Shown here piece after piece: positions 25,024 through 37,489 of a stretch of 64,000 nt of DNA; the first letter of the stretch is position 1, and each line of letters begins with the position of its first letter. Below the pieces are notes generated by a model. It ran no database searches. It saw nothing but the letters and a program-made list of their open reading frames with translations, and was not told the origin of the DNA. The translations under genes and the position numbers were made by a program. The stretch spans positions 46,915,794 to 46,979,793 of the forward strand of contig OY294046.1 of the NCBI GenBank assembly GCA_958510825.1, in the 5' to 3' direction. This DNA comes from Brachypterus glaber. Lineage: Eukaryota > Arthropoda > Insecta > Coleoptera > Kateretidae.

Positions 25024-26269
25024 TTTTTCATAGATTTACAGGTTCACAGATATTTTTTTAACCTTTAGGCAGCCGCGCTCCCTTTTGGGACATTATGCAG
25101 AACGTGTATATATTTATATAGTGCACCTTTTCTCCCAAGAAAATCACGTGACCATATGTTCTTATGTTCCTCCCACTTTGCCGTTCATAATCATAGAGTG
25201 GGAGAGTGCGCACGATAGTAACGTGACTATTAATTTAATATGTCGGTTTTCCCTATTTCGGGGACTTCCTGAGTACGATACAATGATATACAATGAGATA
25301 AAATATTTAAATATGTGGCGGAATACGTTCATTGTCAAGGCTGTGACAACTTAAGACCGCAAGGAGAAAATAAAATTATTTACCAAATTAATTAATTTTT
25401 GAATTACATTTTTTTTTTTTTGATTCTATGGTTACAAATCTGCATAAAAAAATTAAGTATTGTTAACATATATAAGAGCTTAACGGCGCGCCATGTTTAA
25501 AAGTTGACATTACTGGCAGGCACAACCATAACCATGTACATATGACTGGTTAGGGTGGACCTTATATTTTTTTAATATCTTAAAATCTTTATTTAGATAT
25601 AACTAGAAAATTCTAAAAAAAATGAGAGTGATCAAACTTCTCTAAGGGTGCTAAGGGGAACCCTAAAATTCGTAAAAATACCATAAATCGTAAAAAATCT
25701 TTGAAACTAGTCTGTAATTTTTGGATAAGTGAAAATTTTAAATAGCTTGAAATCTTAGGGAAACACCCTTTTATGGATACAAAATTATATGCAAAATTTC
25801 AAAACGATGAAAAGATTCTAACCCCCGCCGAAAATTCGCTAAAGTTAGCCCTAGGGTTGCCAACTCTGAATCATTAAAATAAAGGACATAGGTCTCTAAA
25901 AAACCAAACCACTTTGTTTTTTTTTATTTTGCTTTCCCATTTTAAAAATTTTAAATTTTGGAAAGCCTTGTATTCGTGCAAAAATTTTAATTTTTTTTGT
26001 GTATTTTTGCGTTTTATGTCGTTTTATGTCGATATAAATCAATTTCAAGCAAAAAAAAAATTGTCGGTCGGTCGGTCGATCGGTCTGTCCGGGAAATCTT
26101 GTGGACACGATAACTTAAGAACGCTTTAAGCTAGAGACTTAAAATTTGGCATACAGGTATATTACCAAAAGTTCTCGCTCGGGATTGTTTTTGGTAAACA
26201 TTGGGGTGCGGCAAGGGGGGCAATGGGGAAAAATACATTTTTTTTAGAAAAATTAGAAAATTGCTATAT

Positions 26270-26740
26270 ATTTGGGTTTTTGTGGTTGCTGAAATTGAAT
26301 CTGATAAAAAAAAACTTTTCTAATTCCACCCCCGAGGGGTGAGGGGGTAAATATCTTTCAATATTATTAATATTTTTTTCAAAATTGGTTTTTGGGGTCG
26401 ACGAATATGAATCTGATAATATTTTTTTTCTAATTTCACCCCCTGAGGGGTGGGGTAGTTTTCGTGAAAACTGGTGTATTGGGGTTTTTGAGGTTGCTGA
26501 AAGTGAATCTGATAATAAATGTTTTCTAAATTCACCCCCTGAGGAGTGAGGGGTAGTTTTCGCGAAAATTTTTATATTGGGGTTTTTGAGGTTGTTGAAA
26601 GTGAATCTGATTATAAAAAAATCTAACTTTACCCCTAAAGGGGCAGAGGGTAGTTTTCGTGAAAATTGGTATATTAAGGTTTTTATGGTTGCTGAAAGTG
26701 AATATGATAATAAAAAATACATTTTACTGGCGGAGATGAA
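26270..26740. repeat. ~105-bp satellite, about 4-5 units
   Basis: Units each contain TTCACCCCCTGAGGGGTG, GGTAGTTTTCGTGAAAA, TTGGGGTTTTTGAGGTTGC and GAAAGTGAATCTGATAATA variants. The same family appears in inverted orientation at 56,700-57,110. The repetitive ORFs on the minus strand translate this array and are not genes. Confidence 0.8.
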
Positions 26741-27039
26741 AAATGGGAAAGGTCTTTTACTGGGCAGTTTATTTTATATTAAATTAAATTAAACAACTAT
26801 AACAGTACAAAGTATAAAAAACACCTTTCACAGCTTTGTACAGTGCGTACATTAAGTCTGGAATCACCCGATTCAGTTACAAGTCTTTTCAAAAAAGCTC
26901 GGATTTTTCGATTTTTATTTTTAATTTTGCAAATTTTGGTGTAAAAAAATTTATCAACATTTTTACCCTCATCACAACATTTGTTTTCAAATAGCAACCT
27001 ACCACTTGTGATACATCGTTGAAAAGGTTATTTAATAAG

Positions 27040-27355
27040 CTTTACGAATTTCTACCATAAATGGTAAACAAACATTTTAAAAATGTATCAGATCGGACTA
27101 AATTTATTTTTATTTAATGCATTCTGATAATTATGCATAATATTAAAATTATTTAACTAAACAAAACCAGCTAAGGGCCAGATATTTATAAGCTCTTATT
27201 TGGCGCTTAGCTCGTTTTGTTTTAGTTAAATCACTTTAATATTATGAATAAATATTAGAATATATTAAATAAAAATAAATTCAATCCGATACATTTTTAA
27301 AATGTTTTTTTTTACCGTTTGACTCATATTTATGGCAGAAATTCGTAAATTTTAG
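27040..27355. repeat. ~315-bp palindrome inside foldback
   Basis: TTTACGAATTTCTACCATAAAT...CTAAACAAAACCAGCTAAG on the left is mirrored on the right, centred near 27,195 in TTTATAAGCTCTTATTTGG. The arms are imperfect. Confidence 0.65.
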
Positions 27356-27655
27356 TGATAGGGGCAAATTTGGCGGATTTTCGGCACGGGTTAGAATCTT
27401 TTGATAATTTTAAAATTTGGCACATATTTTTAAATGCCCAAAAGAAAAAAAATAAGATTTCAAGCCCTTTAAATTTTTCACTTATCCAAAAATTACAGAC
27501 AATTTTCAACGATTTTTAACGATTTATGGTAATTTTACGAATTTCAGCACCCTTAGAGAAGTTTGATTACTCTCATATTTTCAGAATTTTCTAGTTACAC
27601 CCAAATAAAATTTTTAAGATAATACAAAAATATAAAGTCCACCCTAATGACTGCT

Positions 27656-29074
27656 ACCCTAACGTGAACGTTCAAGTATATTGACTTTATAAAGTCTGTT
27701 TTCTTTTTTTTTTTTTGTTGTGTTTTTATTTTAAAGTATTTTCCCAAAAAAATGAATGTAAAAAACTAAGGAAAAAAGAAATCTAAAAAAAAATTATAGA
27801 TTTTACTTGATAATTTTTAGTCTTATATGTCTTAAAGGTATGTCACAATTTTTGTCTCACTCTACCCCCCTGTTGACGATATTTAAGTTCAGCTACCTTA
27901 ATATAAATAAAAAATGCTGTTAAAAACCTTGAATATTATTTTATTAATTAGTGGTTTATTACATTGACTAATAGTAACTACTGTGTATAATAAATTTAAA
28001 TTAATATACCTACCTATTATTAAAATTATCATACAAAAGGAATAATAGAAAAGTTTACAAAGACAAATTGTGGCTTTTGCGGTTAATATGTTTAGTGACA
28101 CACTTGAAAATACTTTATTTTATTTGAGGAGGATTATTCCAAAATTCGCCTTATCATTATAAAAAATACTGCTCCTAAAAATCAATACTTTCCCCACTAG
28201 TTTAATTTTATAATAAAACATATACAGTGCAGGGGTAAGTTGTCGAAGTGCTTATATCTTAAAAAGTAAAATATTTTTCTGCGCCAAACCAAGATTAACC
28301 GCTGCGTTACAACAGTGCCATTTATCATTTGTAAACGTAAATGCAATAAATTAAAAGAACATCCAGATAAACCAAAAAATGTAAAAATTAAAGAGCCCAG
28401 TAATTTTTTTGTGGTAAATATTTTTTCTTATTGTTACTGATTTAAAGCATTAAGATAAGAGAATTTTATGTATAATAATAATTAAAGGTGTATATTATTT
28501 GTTGATATTGTCATATAGGAGTGTTTATTCGTTAAATAGAAAGTACTTGATACATAACGTAAAATTGATTACTGGGGCTAGTTGTCGCATTTGGTTTGGG
28601 GCTAGTTGTCGCATGATCTGGAGATATGTTCGTGGTATAACATTTCCTTTTTGGCATTTTTTTATTCAAAACTGTCTAAAAAGGTAAAACTTTGTCGAAT
28701 AGCAAATAAATTCGTTTATTAAATTATATTAAATTAAAAAAAAAATCAAAAAAATATTATTTAATTATAAAGTTGGAAATTTTGGCACAAAAGTAAAAAG
28801 TTAGATAACAATCAGCTTGTGGGGAGGCACATGTCTTATTAGTTATTTATAATTTTTATAAATGCCTTTATATTTCTTCAAAAAAATATACTCGAAGTGC
28901 CTCGACAACGTAACATAACTCTAATACCCTATAAATTTTTCCATGTTTTTCTTTAAATAATGTTACTGAAACATGCAGCTAAAATTACCATTAGGTCAAT
29001 TAAAAAAAAATAAAAAAATAAAGGAAAAAACTGATTTTGAATGAAAAGTGCGACAATTAGCCCCGGTCACCCCT
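27656..29074. other. Intergenic, no gene recognised
   Basis: A short direct repeat GGGGCTAGTTGTCGCAT occurs twice at about 28,576-28,615. An inverted relation to GTGCGACAATTAGCCCC at 29,049 suggests another degraded inverted-repeat element. No genes. Confidence 0.4.
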
Positions 29075-29680
29075 ATATTTGATATTTTCAGCTCTTAAAA
29101 TGTGGGAAGGGAGGCATGGGGGACATTTTTTTAAATGGAAAGGGGGGTCGTGTGATACATCATTTTAAAGGTTATTAAACTCTCTATTTAAACTAACATT
29201 TTTAAATTTTTTAAAAATGTTTTTTAAGGTTTTGATTTTTCAATTTTTTGTGCTAAAACATTAGATTTTTTAAGTTTTTTTATAAATTTTTATTTATGTC
29301 AACTAAAACTAGTTTAAAAGTATAATTAACATTTTTTCATGGTGAAATTAGGCATTTTTAAAAAATTATTTGTTTTTTTTAGAGGAATTTTGACATTAAT
29401 ACCCATTTTTAACCCCATTTTAAACCCAATTTTTTTTTAATTTAAAAATATGGAGTTAAATGGAGAATTTTATAAGCTTTAAAATGATGTATTACACGAC
29501 CCCCCTTTCCTTAAAAAAAATGTGCCCCCATGCCCCCCTGCCCACATTTTAAGAGCTGAAAGTATTAAATATATGCTAAAAGATAGTTTAAGTTGTCTTA
29601 TTTAAAAGTTCCAAATTTGAAGTCAATATCTCAACTGGTTCAAAAGTTAAGAGGGAGGGGGTGACTTTTGGACCGCTCTC
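29075..29680. mobile_element. Copy of 700-bp TA-MITE family, left-truncated
   Basis: It has GAAAGGGGGGTCGTGTGATAC and, inverted, GTATTACACGACCCCCCTTTC about the centre, and ends in GGGTGACTTTTGGACCGCTC. This matches the full-length element at 44,019-44,718. The outer left arm is lost. Confidence 0.75.
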
Positions 29681-30262
29681 TATCTATGTAAAAAACGCAA
29701 AAGTATGAAAAAAATACTGCTGCCAACAAAATAATACTTTCCCCTATACTGCCCTACTACGCTAGAAAGCAGTAACTTCATTTGTCCCATAGCAACGTTT
29801 TCACGTCAATCTGATGTAATATTTTGAAAACACTGCTATGCTACAAATTGAGTTACTGCTTTCTAGTGTAGTAGTATAGGCCTACGTTCATTAAAATCAA
29901 AAAAAAAAATCAAAAAAAAAATCAAAAAAAGTTTCTTTTTTAGTACGAAAAGTAAATTAAAAAAAAATTGAAAAAAAATAGTTTTTCCCTATTTTAGCCC
30001 CTTACCCCAATTTGATTTTTACTAAAAACAATCTCAGCCTAGAACTTTGTATAATCAACCTATGGTCCAAATTTGAAGTATTTAGCCTGAAGCGTTCGCG
30101 AGTTATCGTGGTCACAAATTTTCCGGATACACAGACACACCGACAGACAGAATTTTTTTTCAGGTAAATTATATTTTTTGGATATAAAACGTCCAGAAGT
30201 GTAAAAAAAGCAATCAACATTTTAAAAATAATTAATAAGGTTTTTTGACAGTATGCCACAAA

Positions 30263-30461
30263 TGTTAAATATAGGTTAAATTTTGTATATTAGTATAAAA
30301 ATAAAAGTGTTATACAAATCTGGTAACTGTTCCACATTAGAAAAGGATTAGATATTGACATAAGTTTTTGACATGTATGAAGTTAAGTTTTCATGTTAAA
30401 TAAATTACAATTTACTGGAAAATACTGTTTTCTTGAGTAGGTTTTTGCTACAATCACAACA
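30263..30461 (+). repeat. Candidate 5' LTR, ~199 bp
   Basis: It begins TGTTAAATATAGG and ends ...CAATCACAACA just before ATTGGCGACGAGG, a start-of-leader sequence like those of Mag-type gypsy elements. It includes an AATAAA-type signal near 30,400. No second intact LTR exists in the window to fix its borders. The start is supported by the inverted fragment at 31,890-31,932, which stops at the same place. Confidence 0.55.
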
Positions 30462-30608
30462 ATTGGCGACGAGGCAGGAAGAATTCATAGTGGTTACATT
30501 ACAATTACAATTTTTACAAATTTTACGAAGAAAATAGCAGGTAACTACCTACCACTTAATCTATTACTGACAACTTAATCGAGTACTGACAACTTTTCAA
30601 AAATTACG

Positions 30609-31796
30609 ATGACGGAAACAGTAATACAAACTAGTTTTAATATTGAACAATTCGATGCTACAAAATATACATGGCCAAGATGGATTAAAAGGCTTAAAGG
30701 GGCTTTTTCAGTATTCAAGGTATCGGAGAATATGAAGACCCAGTACTTACTACATTACATGGGACATGAGGCATACGATATCTTGTGCGACCAATTGGAG
30801 CCAAATGACCCTACAAGCAAAACTTACAATGAAATCGTGGAAATTCTTAAAAAGTTCTACAATCCTGAACCCTTAGAAATTATGGAAAATTTCAAGTTTC
30901 AACAACGAGTACAGAATGAAGGTGAAACCATACAAGAATTTGTGACAGCTTTACAAAAACTAGCTATTACATGCAGCTTTGGTACTCATTTTGAGAAAGC
31001 CATAAGAAATCAATTTGTTTTCGGTATCAGAAACCAGAATATTCAGAGTAGATTGTTGGAGACTTCAGGACTTACTATGAAAACTGCAATAGAAAAAGCG
31101 AGGGGCATGGAGATGTCAATGAGAGATGCTGCAAGAATACAATTAACCAATGCAGCAACAAGCTCATCAGCTGTTAAATACATTGGCATACCAAATAAAT
31201 ACAAGCAAGTGAAAAAAGAACATAATACAGGTAAAAATGACAATTTACAAACGAGAGCATGTTACCGCTGTGGTAATAAATCACATTTAGCGAATAAATG
31301 TGATAAAATTAATGTGATATGTTCATTTTGTCAGACAAAAGGACATTTAAAGAAAGTTTGCTCAAAATTTTTGAATTCTACTAAGCCACATGCTATTAGG
31401 GCCGTAAATACTGCTACTGATTTATCAGAAAGGGATTCTACACAAGAAATCGATGTAATTTTGCATGTTAATGAGTTTAACCAAAATAATTTAAAATTTA
31501 GAGATAAATTTAAACTTGATGTGAAATTAGAGCATGTAAATGTTTCATTTGAGCTAGATACTGGTGCTGCCGTGTCAATAATGGGAATAAATCAGTTCAA
31601 TACAATATTTAAAAATTACAAAATACTTAAATCTGATTTAACTTTAGTAAGTTATTGTCAAAATAAGATTGAAGTATTAGGTTATATTCCCATTAATGTC
31701 ACGTACAAAAATTGTACAAAATTACTTAATTTATATATTGTTAATCATGATAAAGGACCATTGTTTGGTAGGGAATGGTTACATCAAAAAGTATAA
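30609..31796 (+). CDS. Gag-protease polyprotein, truncated before RT
   Basis: A 395-residue single frame. Residues 1-180 are a Gag capsid-like helical region (WPRWIKRLKGAF, then FYNPEPLEIMENFKFQQR with ETIQEFVTAL, typical of retrotransposon Gag). Two CCHC zinc knuckles follow: C218-C221-H226-C231 and C238-C241-H246-C251. An aspartic protease follows with the active triad LDTGAA (Asp317) and a later LGYIPINV strand. The frame reaches LFGREWL, the motif that normally links protease to RT in gypsy/Mag elements. It then runs into the palindrome, whose first bases provide the stop. Gag packages the RNA and the protease would process the polyprotein. Frame intact, element incomplete. Confidence 0.9.
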   Translation: MTETVIQTSFNIEQFDATKYTWPRWIKRLKGAFSVFKVSENMKTQYLLHYMGHEAYDILCDQLEPNDPTSKTYNEIVEILKKFYNPEPLEIMENFKFQQRVQNEGETIQEFVTALQKLAITCSFGTHFEKAIRNQFVFGIRNQNIQSRLLETSGLTMKTAIEKARGMEMSMRDAARIQLTNAATSSSAVKYIGIPNKYKQVKKEHNTGKNDNLQTRACYRCGNKSHLANKCDKINVICSFCQTKGHLKKVCSKFLNSTKPHAIRAVNTATDLSERDSTQEIDVILHVNEFNQNNLKFRDKFKLDVKLEHVNVSFELDTGAAVSIMGINQFNTIFKNYKILKSDLTLVSYCQNKIEVLGYIPINVTYKNCTKLLNLYIVNHDKGPLFGREWLHQKV

Positions 31797-31895
31797 AATT
31801 AGCAGCCTAGCGCTTTCGGCACCATTCCGGTACCATCCTCAGGGCATGGTACCGGAATGGTGCCGAAAGCGCTAGGCTGCTAATTTTATACTTTT
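31787..31895. repeat. Perfect palindrome, 50-bp arms, 9-nt spacer
   Basis: 31,787-31,836 is the exact reverse complement of 31,846-31,895. The spacer is CCTCAGGGC. The arms contain GCCTAGCGCTTTCGGCACC and its inverse. The left arm terminates the gag-protease frame and the right arm runs into an inverted LTR fragment. Confidence 0.9.
31805..31845 (-). ncRNA. Candidate hammerhead ribozyme in palindrome
   Basis: On the minus strand: GCC (stem I), CTGAGGA (CUGANGA), T, GGTACC - GGAAT - GGTGCC (6-bp stem II with one G-T pair), GAAA, GCGCT with A as the cleavage-site base, then GGC closing stem I. This is the same layout as the Penelope arm motif, including the extra T. The spacer bases complete the core only on this strand, so the mirror arm lacks the CUGANGA box. 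Structure read by eye, no activity evidence. Confidence 0.55.
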
Positions 31896-31932
31896 ATTTT
31901 TATACCAATATACAAAATTTAACCTATATTTT

Positions 31933-34445
31933 AAAAATAATAATTCTATAGCTAGTTTACTTTTTTAAAAAAGGCTTTTACAAAAACAGAAAGGTACACA
32001 AAATTTTATATTTGCTAGTATACTTTTTGAAAAAAGATTTTTCCAAAAAAAAAAATCATACACAAAATATTTTAAAAAAGTAACTGGCGCCCCTAACAAC
32101 ATTAATCAATTCTTTCTATTTTTCCCTTGCCCATACCCATTGCTCCGCTGTCAAAACCACCCTAATCGGGTGGATTTGTACAAATGTGTCATTTCTTAGA
32201 GTATTAAGTGACCTTAATAAAAAACATTAAAAAATGATTAAGGTTTCAGAATTTTTTGCGGAACCACAGCTAGATGTATATTATACATTGTATAATTAAC
32301 AAATTTTAATGCAATTACAGGATGTAGTAAATTTTGGATTTAACAACCCCGATAAAATCTATAATAATAATCAGTTAATTATTCGCAAATATACGCAGTG
32401 CAAATTGTAAAAGGGGTAAAATGTTTAATATTTTGATAATACTGCAATTAAGCCTAACCCAAAAAAACAGTTAGGGGCTGTCCATATATTACGTAAAGCA
32501 ATTTTTCAAAAAAACTGACCCCCCCCCCACCTGTGTAAGAAACTGTCACATTTACCATTCCGATACGTAACGTTTGGACTTTTTAACCCTATATTTTTCT
32601 TACATATTTTTGGGAGTAATAACGAATATGACTATGAAAAAGCTCGCTGATCCCCAAAGTACCTCGCTCCCTTCTTATAAGACGGGTTTCAGTCAAATTC
32701 TGCTGCAATTTGGATATGCTATAGTTCTCGACATTTTAATTAATTATTTCTAAGGGCAAAACACCCAAAAATCAAGGGTTTAGGTACTGTCGCGGTGCAC
32801 AGCGTTTTCAACTACTTAACAAAAAAATTGAAAAAAAATGCACAAAAAACAAAAAAAAGTCCCATCATCCTGCTTCCGCCATTTTGAATTTTAAAATTTT
32901 AACCTCAGATGTAAAATCAGCGATCCCAAAAACCCCTAAAAATATTTTTTTCCTGATTTTCCGCCGCCAACCATCATTTTCAAACCACTGTGCACCGGTC
33001 TTATGGAAAAGTCGTTTCGTTCCGATTTGATTGAATTTTGAATATTTTATAGTTCTTGACTTTCAAAAGTGTTTTTGAGTACAACTCCCAAAGTTAAAAA
33101 GTTTAGTGCTAGAGCACTTTAAAGTTCTTGAGCTAGCTCGTCCAGTATTCTTTTCTGCAGTTTTTTGACAAAGTTATGGAGTTAGCGAGCTTTTTCAATC
33201 TCAGATCCCAAGACGTCATCAAAACTGTATAGGTGGCTCCACATATTGTTTTCTACCACTAAAAAAAGTTTTAAATCTAATATATTGATTAAAGATTGAT
33301 GACTTTATAGTCTTTTTCTGGAAATACGTGAACTAAACAGTACTGTTCAGTTGCTATAGCCACTAAAATTAGCCTGCTAATCTGATGTACATCATCGGAT
33401 TAGTATGGATTTTCTATATTCCTTTCAATGGACAAGAGAAGATATGTGGAGGGAGTAATGGCAAGATGAAATCCTGTCACAGGATCTCATATTAAAATAT
33501 TGCCCTCTCTAAAATTAACCCACTCCGCCCCCAACCTTGTTAATTTTGTCATGGGCTAAATTCTAATTTTCGCTTTCAATACCATAAATAACTATTGGAG
33601 ATACATATTGTTGAACACGTTATTCTACCGTCATATTTATGACGTTATTATAACCTCAGTAATGTTACGTCCCTGGACTGTGACTTATACACGTTACTGG
33701 GACCACAGCAAGACGTCATAATGTGAAGTAGGTCAATTATTGCCCAATAATTGACGTCAAAAAGACGTCTTTGGGTTTCCTGGGATACGTTTCCAGCACA
33801 CAAAAATAGGTTAATAAAATATAGTTTGGATAAAAATAATTGATTTATTTTTTTTGTGGGATTTTGTTCATCGTTTTTTTTTCAAATCATCATGATGCAT
33901 CAGGATATTCTGAGTTAGGCATTATTGCAGTATAATTAGCAATGAATATACGTATAGTTATTATGTTATCAGTGGGAATAATTTCCTATATGATGATAAT
34001 GAAATTACGAGAAAAATAAACCCTTTTTATCTGGCGCTCCATTCCAGAGTTTAATCCCGGTTTAATTCCCTTCGGAAGGATAAATAGTAAAGGATTTGCA
34101 AAAATGCCATATTTTGCCGTTATCAAGGTCATTATCAAAATTACTTGCTCTGCACAGCAAAGCCACAGGCATATTACGTTATTCGTTTTAAATTTGCCAC
34201 TTTTAATACTTTGTATTGTAGGTTTTATAATGGGTTTTTATATTAGCAAACCATTATACATTTATTGATTACCATACTCTAAAGATAGATAGATGGATAG
34301 ATGTTTATTGTTTCTCAGAAAAATCTATAACAGTTTTACAAAAGATAAATCCTAAAATATCAACAACTTATAGATATAATTTAAGTTTTAGACAACAAAA
34401 AAAAGAGCGAGCAAAGCAAGATAAAAAAATATACAAAAAAAATAT
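31933..34445. other. Intergenic, no gene recognised
   Basis: A dispersed repeat start (GGGGCTGTCCATATATTACG, 32,466) with a poly-C run at 32,520, dyads such as AACAGTACTGTTC at 33,337, and TGACGTC-type words at 33,620-33,770. No gene or complete element could be delimited. Confidence 0.4.
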
Positions 34446-34985
34446 ATATATACAGAGCGATCCAAAAGTCATCCCCCTCTTTACTTTTGAACGAGTTGAG
34501 ATATCCACTTCAAATTTAGAACTCTTAAATAAGACAACTTAGGCTAACTTTTAGTATATATTTGATACTTTCAGCTCTTAAAATGGAAAGGGGGGTCGTG
34601 TGATACATCATTTTAAAGTAAATAAAATTCTCTATTAGACTGGGTATTTTTTAATTTTTTAAACATTTTTTTGGATTTTTCAATTTTTTGTGCTAAAAGA
34701 TGGGAGTTTTGTAAGTTTTTTTTTGTAAATTTTTATTTATGTTAATTAAAATTAGTTTAAAAGTATATTTTAAGTTTTTTCATCATAAAATTATTAATTT
34801 TTAAAAAATTGTTCGACTTTTTTAGAGAAATTTTGACAAAAATACCCATTTTCAACCCTATTTTAAAGCAAAAAAAAAATTAAAAAAAAAACTAAAAATA
34901 TATAGTTAAATGGAAAATTTCATAAGCATTAAAATGATGTGTCTCATGACCTCCCATTCAAAAAAAAAATATCCCCTTTTTGACC
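34446..34985. mobile_element. Copy of 700-bp TA-MITE family, right-truncated
   Basis: It starts TACAGAGCGATCCAAAAGTC, passes through AAATGGAAAGGGGGGTCGTG and reaches the inverted ATGATGTGTCTCATGACC. The distal right arm is missing and is followed at 34,997 by another partial element starting TACAGGGTTATTC. Confidence 0.7.
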
Positions 34986-37254
34986 TCTATGTATAATATA
35001 CAGGGTTATTCTTTTAAGTGGTACACCCCAGTAACTTTTGAACGGAATGAGACAAAAACTTCAAATTTGGAATATGTAGATCACACAATAAAAGTTATCA
35101 TTTACCATATTTTAAAATTTTTTATTGGGTAAAGCCGCGACAGGGGGCAATGGGAGAATATTTTAAATGGCACCCTAAGTCTTGTGATGCGTCATTTTAA
35201 AGGGCTAAAAATTCTCTATTTTACTGTTAAAGTACTATTTATTTTTTAATATTTTTTTCAAGATTTTTTTTTCTTCAAAATTGATAAAATTTGCAATATT
35301 TTTTAAAAAATGACCAAGTTTCAAGCAAATCCGAGCAACTTTAAAGAATCTAATCCGTGATATTGGATCCGCCCCTTTGAATGCTAACTTTTAAATTATT
35401 TATTTATTTACTGATAGATATATTACAAAGTCATGGAGAGTCCCAAATAAGCCTTAGGCTTGTGCTAGGGACTCCCCGTTAATTTAAGCATACAAAATGA
35501 TCCAAAAAATAATTGTGCATATGACAGTCAATTCAAAATTTTCTTCTTTTTTTCTTTATCCTTACTAAATCTTCATTTTCATATTCTTTTCATTTTTAGC
35601 AAGTAATTGTAGGTACCCATTTTCTTTATTTATTAATTTTCTTTTACAGTTTACAGAAAAATTTTGATAAAAAATATTGACCTCTGATTCAGATTTTGAT
35701 TCAGCCTCCCAAAATACGTACGAATTGACTAGTCTGGTCTGCCGCACTCGAGATTATTTTTTTTTGTGTGCCGGTGATATCGAATTGGCACTTGGCCCCA
35801 TCTAGCGGAAATTAATGAATTAAAATTTAATAGTGACCAGTAATATACAGGGTGATCAATAACTGGCTTGCCAAAATTTAAGTGGTGATTCTGCATCCAA
35901 AAATATGAAAAAATTTCCTATAAAGGTTCGTCCGCAAATGAGCCGTAAGGGAGCTACGCCCCCTTAAAATTGTAATAAAAATAAAGTTTTTAATTAATAA
36001 CTCTAACCTTTAAGCTCGAGTGACGAGCTTTTGAATGCATACTAGTATTAATAAGGGCAATAAGTTAATTTATTTAAATATACTATACATTTTGGTTTAA
36101 AGACGTAAATAGTACAGTTTTATTAATTTTTACAGTGATAAGCATAATAATTGTTATAAACGGTGACTTGTGAGCTATCAACATATAAAGAATACACGAC
36201 AAAACCGGCGTATAAGGTCGACTTTTTAGGTAAGGTACATTTTAAATAAAAAAAGTTTCGAATAAAATAGTATAAAAGTCTCCAGGAAAATGGTACTTTT
36301 CCGGTATTGTGTGTCATATCCAAAACTATTTTTTGTGCGAGCCAGGGTTTATTTTAAGATTTTTTTCCAAAAATTAAAAAAGAATGTGGTCCAAAATTTT
36401 AAATGGTTTAAAATATATTTTTCTTTCGTTTTCACAAAGGTTAAAAGAAAAATTTTCAAAAGTTTTAAGGTCAAACGCTGTAAAATGAAAAATTGGAAAC
36501 CTGAGTTGATTTGATGTTTATAACAGAAACCTAAAAAATGCAACAATTGTTTGTTTGTAAAAAGTCATAAAAATGCGCTCCAGAAAGGAGAGATTTTTGC
36601 ATTTTTTAAGGCAAAAAGCTCTAAGATAAAAAATTAAAAAATTGTCAAAATTAAACAAGAAAATGAGCCGCAGGCAGTTTTTCAAACTCAAACGCTATAA
36701 AACTAGGCGGTCTCGTTGATTTATTAAAACCCATTTTTTTATATTTTTTTATTATTTTTTTTAGTTAATAAATATTCATTATTATTTTATACTGCACAAA
36801 TTAAAATTTTCCATGGCGCATTTCAATTTTCCACTGCACTTTTTGTGCCCAACTGCACGTTAAAATAATCCCTGGTGCGAGCCTTGTACCTTACAATATG
36901 CGAGTCGCAGAGCGAACCCGTCTAGCAAAGACATTTTTTGGGCCTTGGCACACAAACAAAATTACACGTAGGTTTTTACGCTTACACTGTTATATAGTAA
37001 AAATATCAATAATGTAAAGTAGCTTCATCCCGCATAATCCAAGTTCATAAACTGCTATCAATATGGGTTCAATACAGTAAGGTCATCAAATAATGTTTTA
37101 AACAGTAAATAATCTGTTTTTAGCAGTAACGGATTAAACTAAATATACCTTTATTACTCTGAATAAATATAAAACTAATTTGGAAGAATCTTCCCAAAGA
37201 AATATGTGACCTAGTACATTCGGAAGGTTTCGTTTTCAACAAATTGATAAATTA
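34986..37254. other. Intergenic, partial elements only
   Basis: Half elements related to the TACAGGGT family occur at 34,997-35,260 and 35,848-36,100. The rest is AT-rich, with ORF shadows at 36,120-36,550. Confidence 0.45.
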
Positions 37255-37423
37255 CACAGCCAAACAAAAAAAAAGTTCAAGAATTCCTATATATTTTGAG
37301 GTGCTGTAGCCGAACATAAACTCAAAAAAAAAAGTTCTATTTTGACCCCAAATTTTGATTCAGCGCCGCAAAATGCATATAATGGTCTCCGAAGCAATTC
37401 TTGACCTTTTTTGTGTGGCTGTG
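37255..37423. mobile_element. 169-bp MITE, TTA target duplication
   Basis: Inverted ends CACAGCCAAACAAAAAAAA and CACAGCCACACAAAAAAGG, with TTCAAGAATT shared further in and TTA outside both ends. The TWA duplication points to a Harbinger-type non-autonomous element. Confidence 0.75.
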
Positions 37424-37489
37424 TTATTCTTTGTTTTTTATTTGTCTGGTCATGCTTGTTTCAATAATTAAATGATTTTTAACATTACT

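Larger units (their letters stand above)
25553..27655. mobile_element. 2.1-kb foldback element with ~300-bp arms
   Basis: The left arm from TTAGGGTGGACCTTATA (25,551) is mirrored at 27,360-27,655, ending TATAAAGTCCACCCTAA. Shared inner blocks include AAACTTCTCTAAGGGTGC and TTTTTGGATAAGTGAAAA. TGACTG occurs just outside both ends and may be a target duplication. Nested inside are a satellite (26,270-26,740) and a smaller palindrome (27,040-27,355). Confidence 0.7.
30263..31932 (+). mobile_element. Ty3/gypsy-type LTR retrotransposon remnant
   Basis: Order: candidate 5' LTR, a TGGCGACGAGG primer-site-like sequence, a leader, a gag-protease ORF, then an abrupt join to a perfect palindrome and a 43-bp inverted piece of the LTR start (31,890-31,932). 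Reverse transcriptase, RNase H, integrase and 3' LTR are all missing. The preserved ORF suggests a fairly recent loss. Confidence 0.75.

Noticed and set aside
26264..26722. 152-codon repetitive minus-strand ORF
   Set aside because: It translates the 105-bp satellite, and nothing suggests selection on the frame.
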